From: CAYSSJ01 sp964433675
GTDB taxonomy: Bacteria; Cloacimonadota; Cloacimonadia; Cloacimonadales; TCS61
Reading direction: 5' to 3'
Length of the DNA: 59,325 nt
Assembly: GCA_964433675.1 (NCBI GenBank)
Contig: CAYSSJ010000017.1
Coordinates: 1-59,325, forward strand
The position numbers were made by a program, and so were the translations under genes. Positions within the stretch are counted from its first letter, which is position 1, and every line of letters starts with the position of its first letter. Shown here one piece after another: positions 8,379 through 16,592 of this stretch. Under the pieces are notes generated by a model. That model worked only from the letters and a program-made list of their open reading frames with translations, did no database searches and was not told the origin of the DNA.

Positions 8379-8405
8379 TTGACACCTGAAAGGCAATTAA
8401 ATTTG
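8379..8405 (+). promoter_or_regulatory. Probable tRNA-Leu promoter
   Basis: TTGACA at 8379-8384 is followed by TAAATTTG at 8398-8405, which matches the Bacteroidota TAnnTTTG -7 box. The box ends 14 bases before the tRNA. The spacing between TTG and TA (16) is slightly short. Confidence 0.5.
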
Positions 8406-8419
8406 CTCACCAATTAAGT

Positions 8420-8507
8420 GCCGAAGTGGTGAAATTGGTAGACGCAGTGGACTCAAAATCCACCGGATTTCGTATCCGTGCCGGTTCGAGTCCGGCCTTC
8501 GGCACCA
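8420..8507 (+). tRNA. tRNA-Leu(CAA)
   Basis: An 88-nt class II tRNA with acceptor arms GCCGAAG / CTTCGGC, discriminator A and encoded CCA (8505-8507). The anticodon loop CTCAAAA gives anticodon CAA (reads UUG). The long variable arm (CGGAT TTCGT ATCCG) is typical of tRNA-Leu, and the T loop is GGTTCGAGTCC. Confidence 0.98.
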
Positions 8508-8614
8508 GTGATTTTTTTATGTTGGAGGAATGGAGTTTTGATAGTATAATGTGTAGAGAAGGTTTAAAGATTTTTATATTTATCAATTTCAAATAAAGTG
8601 GAGGTTTTAGAAAA

Positions 8615-9643
8615 ATGATGAAAAGAAATATCCTTCTTGCGCTGATACTGATGATAATCATCCCAATTAGCTTGCAAGCTGTCTCTACTGCCGGTGTTAT
8701 CTTCCTGCTAATCGAGCCGGGCTCACGCTCCGGTGCTATGGGACATGCGCATGTTGCACAGACAGATGATGCTTTTGCCGGTTGGTGGAACACCGGTGCT
8801 ATGGCATTCAATCGGAAAACACAATTTGCCGGTATGCATTCAAATTGGTTCGGCAGTGTATTCGATGATATGTATTATGAATATCTGGCTTGGAACCAAT
8901 ACTATGAAGATATCGGAAATATCGGCGTCAATTTGACTTATATGACTTTTGGCAAACAAGAACAAACAGACGAACAGGGTAATGTGGTCGGATCTTTCAC
9001 AAGTTTCGATGCCGCTTTGGGAGCTGCCTACGGATATCAGCTCAACGAAGATATCGGCGTAGGTCTGAACTTCAAGTTTATCTACAGTGATCTTGCACCG
9101 GAAGGGCAGGGAGAATCAGAAGAGGATGTGAAAGGCAGAGGCATGAGCTTTGCTTTTGACTTTGGTTTTCTCTATAAAAATTTCCTGCGTGTCCAGAACT
9201 TAACTTACGGTCTCAACCTACAAAATGTAGGACCAAATATTACCTATATAAACGAAGCTCAATCCGATCCTTTACCAATGAACTGGAAGATGGGATTTGC
9301 TTATCGTCTGATAGACAAACCTTATAACCAATTCAGCTTGTCTGCAGATATGAATAAAGTTCTGGCGAATGATGATCCGCTGTTCTATCGTTTGATCTCC
9401 GGCTGGGATAATATAGATGAGATTGTATATAACTTCGGCGCAGAGTATGTCTATTTGGATATTTTCTCCCTCAGAAGCGGATATGTTTGGGACGATGTCG
9501 GTGAAATAGTCGGTTTCTCTTTTGGTGCAGGAATTCATTATACATTTACAAACCGCTATAAACTCGGCATAGATTTTGCCATGACACCTGGGGGTGGCTT
9601 GCAAGATTATAACCAGACCTTCTCGGCAAAACTAGAATTTTAG
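8615..9643 (+). CDS. PorV/PorQ-like outer-membrane barrel protein
   Basis: This 342-residue protein has a signal peptide (residues 1-22). The start of the mature part (GSRSGAMGHAHVAQTDDAFAGWWNTGAMAF region) follows the PorV/UPF0164 pattern of MGxAxxAxxDDxxAxxxNPAG, although the usual NPAG is altered to NTGA. The rest is Gly/aromatic-rich with alternating strands and ends FSAKLEF, a typical barrel end. In type IX systems PorV shuttles folded cargo to the attachment complex. The next gene, five bases downstream, encodes a tail-bearing M6 protease, so this barrel is a plausible dedicated partner. A GGAGG box lies 10 bases before the ATG; a second ATG follows immediately. Confidence 0.8.
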   Translation: MMKRNILLALILMIIIPISLQAVSTAGVIFLLIEPGSRSGAMGHAHVAQTDDAFAGWWNTGAMAFNRKTQFAGMHSNWFGSVFDDMYYEYLAWNQYYEDIGNIGVNLTYMTFGKQEQTDEQGNVVGSFTSFDAALGAAYGYQLNEDIGVGLNFKFIYSDLAPEGQGESEEDVKGRGMSFAFDFGFLYKNFLRVQNLTYGLNLQNVGPNITYINEAQSDPLPMNWKMGFAYRLIDKPYNQFSLSADMNKVLANDDPLFYRLISGWDNIDEIVYNFGAEYVYLDIFSLRSGYVWDDVGEIVGFSFGAGIHYTFTNRYKLGIDFAMTPGGGLQDYNQTFSAKLEF

Positions 9644-9648
9644 TAAAT

Positions 9649-12600
9649 ATGCGTAATCATTTGTTATCATTGTTGATATCAACAATGATCATAATACCGA
9701 CGGTATGCTCTGCAGAGAAATTAACTCTCGACAGAGCATACCACCCTCCCCGTATTTCTCAGAAACAACACCCTGCGGTTCAATATCTAACCGCACCACG
9801 CGATTTTGATTTTAGCAAGCGAAATTCCAACCGACTACTGGTCTTACTGATAGAATTTCAAAAAGAAGATCCGATCAATTCGCAAACAACCGGTGACGGC
9901 ACTTTCGTTTTGGATGCTTCCGATTACCCGGCAGATATCTCCCTCGGACGACCACCAAGAGACCATGAATACTTCGAAGCTCATCTGGAAGCTCTTCGCT
10001 TATACTATCATGCCGCCAGTCTCGGCACTTACGATCTCGATTACGACCTCTATCCGAAACCCGGGGACGACGGCTCTTTCAATGCTTATACACTACCAAA
10101 CGAGATGGCTTACTATCATCCCACCAATGAACCGACCGAAGTAATAGTGCAAAGATTCGAGCAGTATTTTCACGATTCTCTTGCTGAAGCGGACAAGGAT
10201 GAGGATATAGATTTCAGCCAATACGAACACTTTATGTTCATCCACGCCGGTTCCGATTGGCAACACGATGTATTTGGTGATACTCCTTCCGATATCCCTT
10301 CTTTCTTCATTCATGTAGGTGAAGGTAAGGAATTCATTGCTAGTTGTGGAACTGTGATAAAACACGCAGCTAATGTGCCCGAAACTATCTCGCAAGATTT
10401 TCGTTATGATGATAATATCGTACAGGGTTATGGTTTGATAAATGCCGTAATGGCACATGAATTTGGGCATTCGCTTGGTTTTGTGGATTTATACAATACA
10501 AACACACACAGACCCGCTGTAGGCTATTATGATATTATGGATAGCGGTGGTATGATGATTGTTCCCTTTGGTGGCATCAACAGTGAGAATATTTATTATA
10601 TAGAAGGGATCCTACCGGCATTGCCGAATCCTTGGCATCGGATCCTTGCCTGGGAACAGCAGTTCAAATCACTCGGCTATCTGAAAGAAATAGAACAATT
10701 CGATTTTAATGAGAAGATCACTCTGCTACCTTCCAGTCTTCGCCCGGACTTAGCTCCCGAAAAGCTGCCTTATTTCATCCGTATCCCGACAACCGACAAA
10801 GAATATCTGCTGATAGAAAACCGGCAAATAGATGCCGATGGAGACGGTGGCATCACTGTCTTAGGCGCATTACCTACCAATGGTCAATTTCGTGGCATTT
10901 TGGCCCCGAGCTCATTTTATGATGACCAACCGAATTACGAATATGATTACTTATTACCCGGCTGGATTGATGATGAAGGAAATGATTATGGTGGAGGCTT
11001 ACTTATCTGGCATATAGACGATGAGGTGATCTATGATATGGGCACCTATAATTCTCAAGGAGAGTTTGTTTCCAATTACGACAACAATTCTGTCAACAAC
11101 CGTTGGTCTCGGCGAGGGGTCAAAATAGTGGAAGCCGATGGACTGGAAGATATCGGAAATCCGAACTCTTTGTACTGGCGCGGAACAGAATATGAGCCAT
11201 TTTACAAATACAAACCGATCATAGATGAGTACGGCTATTTCGCTGGTTGGGATGATAAAACAATCATTCATCCCGACGGCACTACCCAATTTATAGGAGA
11301 GTTACACAACGATGCTTTAACTCCAAGCAGTAAGCCTGCTTTGATAAGCAACACCGGCTACGCTTCCCCATTTGCTGTTTACGATATTAGCAGTTATAGC
11401 CTGAACGAGGATGAAATCAGAACTATGTCTTTCCGGTTCGGCTCAGAGCTGTTCGACAATTTGGACGCAATTGCTTTTGTTCCCAATTTGCTCGATATTG
11501 GTTTGATAGGAGAGCTGCTCTCATTTCCTACTCTGCCGCTGTTTACTTCACAAGGAATTGATCTCTATACAAATATTAGCGATACATGGGATACACATTA
11601 CCTTCCAACTATCCCTTCCGATATTTTACCCACAGCACCCATAACTAACTGGGATATCAATAATGATGGGAACGACGAATTCGTCTTAGTTGCAGATCAC
11701 GATATTCATATTTTATACCATAATGGCGATATCAGCCATTATGAAACTTTTCCCGATCCGGTTACTGATGCACCATTGTTCATCGAAAACAAGTTTATAG
11801 TGCCAACAGAAAAAGAACTGTTTGTAGGAGATGCATCTTTTGAAATTGCAAATGCCAAATTAGCTTATAACCAAAATTATCTGATCGCTTCTGATAGTGA
11901 AGCTCTGCATTTCATCACCATATCACCACCGGGACTACATAAGACATATAAGATAGATGATTTGTCGGAAGAATATTATCCGGTCGCTTTCAAAGATAAA
12001 AATGATCTTCATAGTGCAGTGTTTATACAGAATTCTCATGGCTCAATATTCAAGATTCAAGGTGAGTCTGTAACCGAGATCTTCTCACTCTCTTCATATA
12101 CTAATGAGATGCCATCTCAACTGGCACTCGGTTCCATATTGGATGATGGTCTTATATATTTAGCTTTCGGCACTGATGACCGTGTCTTTGCCATAACATC
12201 GGAAGGTACTCTTGCCCCGGGATTTCCAAAATATATAGAAAACAAGCAGGTGAAACCATATTCCCATCCTCATCTGATTGAAATAGATGAGACATTGATG
12301 CTTTTTCCGGACAGGAAAGATGGATATATCGCCGTCAATAGCAATGGTGACTACTTACCGGCTCTATCTTTCAACTGGGATGGCAGTGTGGAGCAAGATC
12401 AGTTTTATTGGGACGAAATACACAAAAAACTCCATTTTGTATTTGTAGAAAATCAGAAGACCGTTTATTGTGCTTCAATATCCAAAGAGGAAAACCCAAT
12501 CCTATGGAGTGGATTTAGACATAACGGTTTTTCTTTGTATGAAGGAACAATTTCTTACCAACCTAATCTGGTAGCAAAATTATCCGGTTACGCTTTCCCG

Positions 12601-12837
12601 AATCCTGCCCAAAGTAGAGATGAAGCCAGATTACGGATCAACTATGCCAAAGAAGATATCTCTTTGCAAATATATGATATTGCAGGAAATTTAGTTCACA
12701 ATGAAATCTATGAAAAAGAAAACAATGACATACAGGATATCCGTTGGGATATTTCCAAGATATCCTCGGGTGTATATTTCGGTAAAGTTTCATCCGGAGA
12801 TGAATCGACTTTAATACCGATAGCAATAGAACATTAA
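9649..12837 (+). CDS. Secreted M6-like metalloprotease with type IX-like sorting tail
   Basis: This 1062-residue protein has a signal peptide (residues 1-22). The zinc site HEFGHSLGFVD starts at His270: His270, Glu271, His274 and the metzincin-like third ligand position Asp280, as in immune-inhibitor-A (M6) peptidases. Earlier residues (LLVLLIEFQKEDP) match the typical opening of M6 domains in FCB secreted proteins. Residues about 620-960 are beta-rich and resemble FG-GAP/propeller repeats (NWDINNDGNDEF). The C-terminal 85 residues (YAFPNPAQ ... GVYFGKV) are a FlgD-like sorting tail. It follows the PorV-like gene by 5 bases and precedes the DUF5683-like triplet. It probably acts on extracellular protein; the natural substrate is unknown. 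Confidence 0.9.
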   Translation: MRNHLLSLLISTMIIIPTVCSAEKLTLDRAYHPPRISQKQHPAVQYLTAPRDFDFSKRNSNRLLVLLIEFQKEDPINSQTTGDGTFVLDASDYPADISLGRPPRDHEYFEAHLEALRLYYHAASLGTYDLDYDLYPKPGDDGSFNAYTLPNEMAYYHPTNEPTEVIVQRFEQYFHDSLAEADKDEDIDFSQYEHFMFIHAGSDWQHDVFGDTPSDIPSFFIHVGEGKEFIASCGTVIKHAANVPETISQDFRYDDNIVQGYGLINAVMAHEFGHSLGFVDLYNTNTHRPAVGYYDIMDSGGMMIVPFGGINSENIYYIEGILPALPNPWHRILAWEQQFKSLGYLKEIEQFDFNEKITLLPSSLRPDLAPEKLPYFIRIPTTDKEYLLIENRQIDADGDGGITVLGALPTNGQFRGILAPSSFYDDQPNYEYDYLLPGWIDDEGNDYGGGLLIWHIDDEVIYDMGTYNSQGEFVSNYDNNSVNNRWSRRGVKIVEADGLEDIGNPNSLYWRGTEYEPFYKYKPIIDEYGYFAGWDDKTIIHPDGTTQFIGELHNDALTPSSKPALISNTGYASPFAVYDISSYSLNEDEIRTMSFRFGSELFDNLDAIAFVPNLLDIGLIGELLSFPTLPLFTSQGIDLYTNISDTWDTHYLPTIPSDILPTAPITNWDINNDGNDEFVLVADHDIHILYHNGDISHYETFPDPVTDAPLFIENKFIVPTEKELFVGDASFEIANAKLAYNQNYLIASDSEALHFITISPPGLHKTYKIDDLSEEYYPVAFKDKNDLHSAVFIQNSHGSIFKIQGESVTEIFSLSSYTNEMPSQLALGSILDDGLIYLAFGTDDRVFAITSEGTLAPGFPKYIENKQVKPYSHPHLIEIDETLMLFPDRKDGYIAVNSNGDYLPALSFNWDGSVEQDQFYWDEIHKKLHFVFVENQKTVYCASISKEENPILWSGFRHNGFSLYEGTISYQPNLVAKLSGYAFPNPAQSRDEARLRINYAKEDISLQIYDIAGNLVHNEIYEKENNDIQDIRWDISKISSGVYFGKVSSGDESTLIPIAIEH

Positions 12838-12851
12838 AAAAGGAGATCATT

Positions 12852-13718
12852 ATGATCAGATATGTTGTCGCCATCCTATTATTGTTCAGCTTTTCAGCCA
12901 ATATATGGGCAACTGCTTCTCCTGAGATCCCAGAAAACTTCGAGCAAACCCAAAAATCGGCTGCCAAAGCTATGCTCTTATCTACCATATTTCCCGGTGC
13001 AGGACAGTTTTATGCTAACCGTAGCAGCATAACCACCTATATTTTCCCAATCATAGAAGTAGGATTATTTGTAGGATATCTTCACTATCAAAATAGAGGA
13101 GACGATAAAGAAAGGGAATATGAGAAATTTGCCGATCAGCACTATAGCCGGGAAAGGCAAAATTTTGCCCAAAACGATCTCATCAATAGTGCTAACAACC
13201 CTCTTTATGACGATCATTTCAGATTAGATGAAGAAAATACTCAACATTACTATGAAGATATCGGAAAATACAATAAATACATATTCGGTTGGGCAGATTG
13301 GTTCGAAATTCATGCCACTTTACCCGGCGCACCAAATACATGGACGAATATCGACTGGATCTTCGACGAAGATGATCTCGGACGAGACCTATGGGTAGGC
13401 ACCAATCCGCAAAATACAGAATCACCATACTACAATGAAAACTATGATGATCCCTATACTCATTACAGTGGGTACCGAGCAGATTACATCAAAATGAGGC
13501 ATGAAGCTGAAGATCTATACACTACTTCCCGCTATTTCAGTTTTGGGATGGTATTCAACCGATTATTCAGTGCTATAGATGCGATCAGACTATCCAAACA
13601 GCATAATAGACAGTTCACTCGAAATGATAGCAACCCAAAAAACTATAGTTTCCGCGTCAGTCCGATGGTTATAAACAATAATCTCTCTGCCGGACTAATG
13701 GTAAACACAAGGTTCTAA
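12852..13718 (+). CDS. DUF5683-like envelope protein, paralogue 1 of 3
   Basis: This 288-residue protein has a signal peptide (residues 1-21). It shows the family core (A-K-A-M-L-L-S-T-I-F-P-G-A-G-Q-F-Y near residues 37-53) followed by a hydrophobic membrane segment, and a C-terminal amphipathic element FNRLFSAIDAIRLSK. A central Asp/Asn/Tyr-rich insert of about 100 residues is absent from the other two copies. DUF5683 proteins are membrane or periplasmic proteins of unknown function in Bacteroidota. It lies 14 bases after the M6 protease gene and one base before paralogue 2, so the genes form one operon. The RBS is AGGAG. Confidence 0.65.
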   Translation: MIRYVVAILLLFSFSANIWATASPEIPENFEQTQKSAAKAMLLSTIFPGAGQFYANRSSITTYIFPIIEVGLFVGYLHYQNRGDDKEREYEKFADQHYSRERQNFAQNDLINSANNPLYDDHFRLDEENTQHYYEDIGKYNKYIFGWADWFEIHATLPGAPNTWTNIDWIFDEDDLGRDLWVGTNPQNTESPYYNENYDDPYTHYSGYRADYIKMRHEAEDLYTTSRYFSFGMVFNRLFSAIDAIRLSKQHNRQFTRNDSNPKNYSFRVSPMVINNNLSAGLMVNTRF

Positions 13719-13719
13719 A

Positions 13720-14394
13720 ATGAAACAAGTCATCCTGCTCATTATCCTTATCTGTTTTGTAATGTCTTTGACAGCTACCGAGAAAAGTGTGGGCAAGGCA
13801 TTTCTTTTTTCTGCAGCCATACCCGGAACCGGGCAATACTATGCGGAAAACAATACCAAAGCTTCTGTTTTTTGGGCTGCAGAAATTGCCATCATCTTCA
13901 CTTATTTCAGATTCAGAAGTGAGCTGGATATGGCTATAAATTCTTATGAGCAATTCGCATATACTCATGCAGATGTGCCAAAAGGGAACGAAGATTTTTA
14001 CTATCAACTCATACAGGATTACAAAAACAGCGAGATTTACAACGATAGCGTCCTTCGCTATGCTCGGAATGTTTACCTGATCTACTATAACGATCCGGAA
14101 GGATACGAAGAATATTTGCAGACTTATCTGATACCTGAAGATAGACTCTGGGATTGGGAAACAGATAAAAAATGGTATGAATACAGGCAATTACGCCGGG
14201 ATAAGCAAAATGTAGAGATCTATACCAAATTCACCGTAGCAGCTGCAATTCTGAATCGTATAGTCAGCGCTATCGATGCTGCTTTGGGTACTAGAAACTA
14301 CAACAGAGATCTACATCAATCCGGCGGCTCTCTATCTGTAACTCCCGATTTTGAAAGGAAAGGATTCGAGATTGGATATGAATATAAATTTTAA
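13720..14394 (+). CDS. DUF5683-like envelope protein, paralogue 2 of 3
   Basis: This 224-residue protein has a signal peptide (residues 1-20), then the shared core GKAFLFSAAIPGTGQYY, a hydrophobic segment (ASVFWAAEIAIIFTYF), a charged Tyr-rich middle and the conserved C-terminal element LNRIVSAIDAAL. Relative to paralogue 1 it lacks the long acidic insert. It starts one base after the stop of paralogue 1, which suggests translational coupling, and overlaps paralogue 3 by 17 bases. Function unknown; family call from motif resemblance. Confidence 0.65.
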   Translation: MKQVILLIILICFVMSLTATEKSVGKAFLFSAAIPGTGQYYAENNTKASVFWAAEIAIIFTYFRFRSELDMAINSYEQFAYTHADVPKGNEDFYYQLIQDYKNSEIYNDSVLRYARNVYLIYYNDPEGYEEYLQTYLIPEDRLWDWETDKKWYEYRQLRRDKQNVEIYTKFTVAAAILNRIVSAIDAALGTRNYNRDLHQSGGSLSVTPDFERKGFEIGYEYKF

Positions 14395-15055
14395 AGTCAT
14401 CCTCATAGTTATCCTATTATGTATTATTACTATCTCATTTGCAGAAGAGATCTCTGTTCCTCAAACCATGCTCAAATCTGCTATCTTCCCAGGTTGGGGA
14501 CAGCTATCGCTCGGCAATAAGACAGGCTATGCATTCATTGCCAGCGAAACTCTTTTGTGGGCAGCTCGAATTTATTATATCGAAGAACAAAAATTACAAA
14601 AGCAGAAATCATTCAATTTTGCCGTGAAATACGCTCATATCGATCCGCATCTACATTACGACGATCTCTATTTTGAGCATCTCAGGAATTTCAATAGTGC
14701 TGGCTACTCTCCCGGTGGTTACAATGCTTACATAGTAGAAAGAGCTCAGCAGTTATATCCGAACGATATAGACAAACAAAATGAATATATCTCGCAAAAC
14801 GCCTATGATGAAGACTATTATTGGAACTGGGATGATAGAGACAGACGCAGGAAGTATGGAGTCATCAGGAAATATGTGGTGCATTACTCCGACTATGCCA
14901 AAGCTTTTATGGGTACTATTATAGTGAATAGACTGGCAAATGTGATCCATGCTGCCTTGACCAGCTCCAAAATGCTTGCTGAGCAAAATCTGAATTTCAG
15001 TGTCAACTTCGATCTCGATATGAATCCCACTATTCAATGTATATATAGATTCTGA
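14378..15055 (+). CDS. DUF5683-like envelope protein, paralogue 3 of 3
   Basis: This 225-residue protein starts at ATG 14378 (MNINFKVI), inside the end of paralogue 2. An upstream in-frame TTG at 14351 would add nine charged residues before the signal peptide and is less likely. The signal peptide ends near residue 22 (SFAEE). The shared core is MLKSAIFPGWGQLSLG, then a hydrophobic helix and a charged Tyr-rich region, and the C-terminal element VNRLANVIHAAL matches the other two copies. It ends IQCIYRF, a barrel-like terminal strand as in paralogue 2 (GYEYKF). Three adjacent diverged copies suggest subunits of one complex rather than a redundant duplicate. Confidence 0.65.
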   Translation: MNINFKVILIVILLCIITISFAEEISVPQTMLKSAIFPGWGQLSLGNKTGYAFIASETLLWAARIYYIEEQKLQKQKSFNFAVKYAHIDPHLHYDDLYFEHLRNFNSAGYSPGGYNAYIVERAQQLYPNDIDKQNEYISQNAYDEDYYWNWDDRDRRRKYGVIRKYVVHYSDYAKAFMGTIIVNRLANVIHAALTSSKMLAEQNLNFSVNFDLDMNPTIQCIYRF

Positions 15056-15072
15056 TTAAGGAGCATATTGGC

Positions 15073-16584
15073 ATGACTATCAAATTAACCGGCAATACTT
15101 TGACTTTACAAGATATAAACGCTGTCGCTTATGAACAAGTGCAAGTGATCATCCATCCGGATTCGAAGCAAAAGATCCTTCGTTGCCGAGAATATGTGGA
15201 TAAGATAATTCGTGAAGGGAAGGTAGTTTATGGTCTGACCACCGGTTTCGGCAAATTTGCCAATATCACCATCCCTCCAGAACAGATCGATGAACTGCAG
15301 GAAAATCTGATCAAAAGCCATGCTACCGGCGTTGGCAAAAGTTTGTCCATACCGGAGATCCGCGCTGTAATGCTACTCCGGATAAATGTTTTAGCCAATG
15401 GTCATTCCGGTATTCGTTTTGAAACTGTCCAGTTGCTCGTAGATATGTTAAATTCAGGTGTGCATCCTTCTATCCCCGAGAAAGGGTCGGTGGGTGCGAG
15501 TGGGGATCTGGCACCTTTATCACATCTCGCTTTGGTAATGTTAGGATTGGGTACTGCTGAATTTCAAGGACAAATGCTACCCGGAGATAAAGCCTTGAAA
15601 GCAGCCGGATTGAATCCGATCAAACTCAAAGCAAAAGAAGGATTGGCATTGAACAACGGTACCCAAGTAATGACTGCTATCACCGCACTGACTTATCTGC
15701 GTGCTGAAAGATTAGCCAAGGTAGCCGATATATGCGCTGCCATGAGTTTGGACGCTCTTTTGGGAACCATCGATGCTTTTGATCCGCTTATTCATAAGCT
15801 CAGACCATACAAAGGTCAGCAACAAGTAGCAGAAAATATCCGAATCCTATTGGAAGGTAGCCGGATTAGAGAATCACATCGCAGTTGTACCAATGTACAG
15901 GATCCATATAGCCTTCGCTGTGTTCCACAAGTCCATGGAGCTGTGAGAGAATCCTTAGATTATGTACGAAAAACTTTGGAAGTGGAGATAAACTCAACCA
16001 CCGACAATCCGCTTATCTTCCCGGATGAAGACAAAGTACTCTCGGGGGGGAATTTTCATGGTGAACCTGTTGCATTGGCTGCCGATTCGCTGTCTATTGC
16101 TGTAGCCGAGCTTGGCAATATTGCCGAAAGGCGGACAGAGCAGATCATGAACCCGGCTTTGAATCGTGATCTCAATGCGTTTTTAGCCAATCGTCCAGGT
16201 TTGGATTCCGGCTTTATGATAGCACATGTTACCGCTACTGCTTTGGTCTCGGAAAATAAGACCCTTTCCCATCCTGCCTCCGTAGATTCCATCCCAACCT
16301 CTGCCAACCAAGAAGATCATGTAAGTATGGGTACGATAGGAGCCAGAAAAGCTCGCGCTATTGTGGACAATGTATCTTCCATCCTTGGCATTGAATTGAT
16401 GGTTGCTACTCAAGCTGTAGAATTGCGAACTATGAAGAGTTCGGATATGATGGAAAAAGTGAAACATATCGTCAGAAAAGAAATCTCCTCATTAGAAAAA
16501 GATAGGATTTTGGACAAAGATATCGAGGCTGCTACAAAGATAGTGGATTCAAATACATTGCTCAAAGAGATAAAGTTATTATAA
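15073..16584 (+). CDS. hutH: Histidine ammonia-lyase
   Basis: This 503-residue cytoplasmic enzyme removes ammonia from L-histidine to give urocanate, the first step of histidine degradation. The catalytic MIO group forms from Ala142-Ser143-Gly144 (in GSVGASGDLAPL), the same numbering as in the Pseudomonas enzyme. Other family features are YGLTTGFGKFA near 55, STTDNPLIF and the QEDHVSMG motif near 417. Start ATG follows AAGGAG. It is alone: no hutU, hutI or hutG lies nearby, and its neighbours are envelope genes. Tyrosine ammonia-lyase/aminomutase relatives share the fold, but length and motifs favour HutH. Confidence 0.95.
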   Translation: MTIKLTGNTLTLQDINAVAYEQVQVIIHPDSKQKILRCREYVDKIIREGKVVYGLTTGFGKFANITIPPEQIDELQENLIKSHATGVGKSLSIPEIRAVMLLRINVLANGHSGIRFETVQLLVDMLNSGVHPSIPEKGSVGASGDLAPLSHLALVMLGLGTAEFQGQMLPGDKALKAAGLNPIKLKAKEGLALNNGTQVMTAITALTYLRAERLAKVADICAAMSLDALLGTIDAFDPLIHKLRPYKGQQQVAENIRILLEGSRIRESHRSCTNVQDPYSLRCVPQVHGAVRESLDYVRKTLEVEINSTTDNPLIFPDEDKVLSGGNFHGEPVALAADSLSIAVAELGNIAERRTEQIMNPALNRDLNAFLANRPGLDSGFMIAHVTATALVSENKTLSHPASVDSIPTSANQEDHVSMGTIGARKARAIVDNVSSILGIELMVATQAVELRTMKSSDMMEKVKHIVRKEISSLEKDRILDKDIEAATKIVDSNTLLKEIKLL

Positions 16585-16592
16585 TATCCATT

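Noticed and set aside
13669..14190. 173-codon minus-strand frame opposite DUF5683-like paralogue 2
   Set aside because: The plus-strand gene is supported by signal peptide, shared family motifs and operon coupling.
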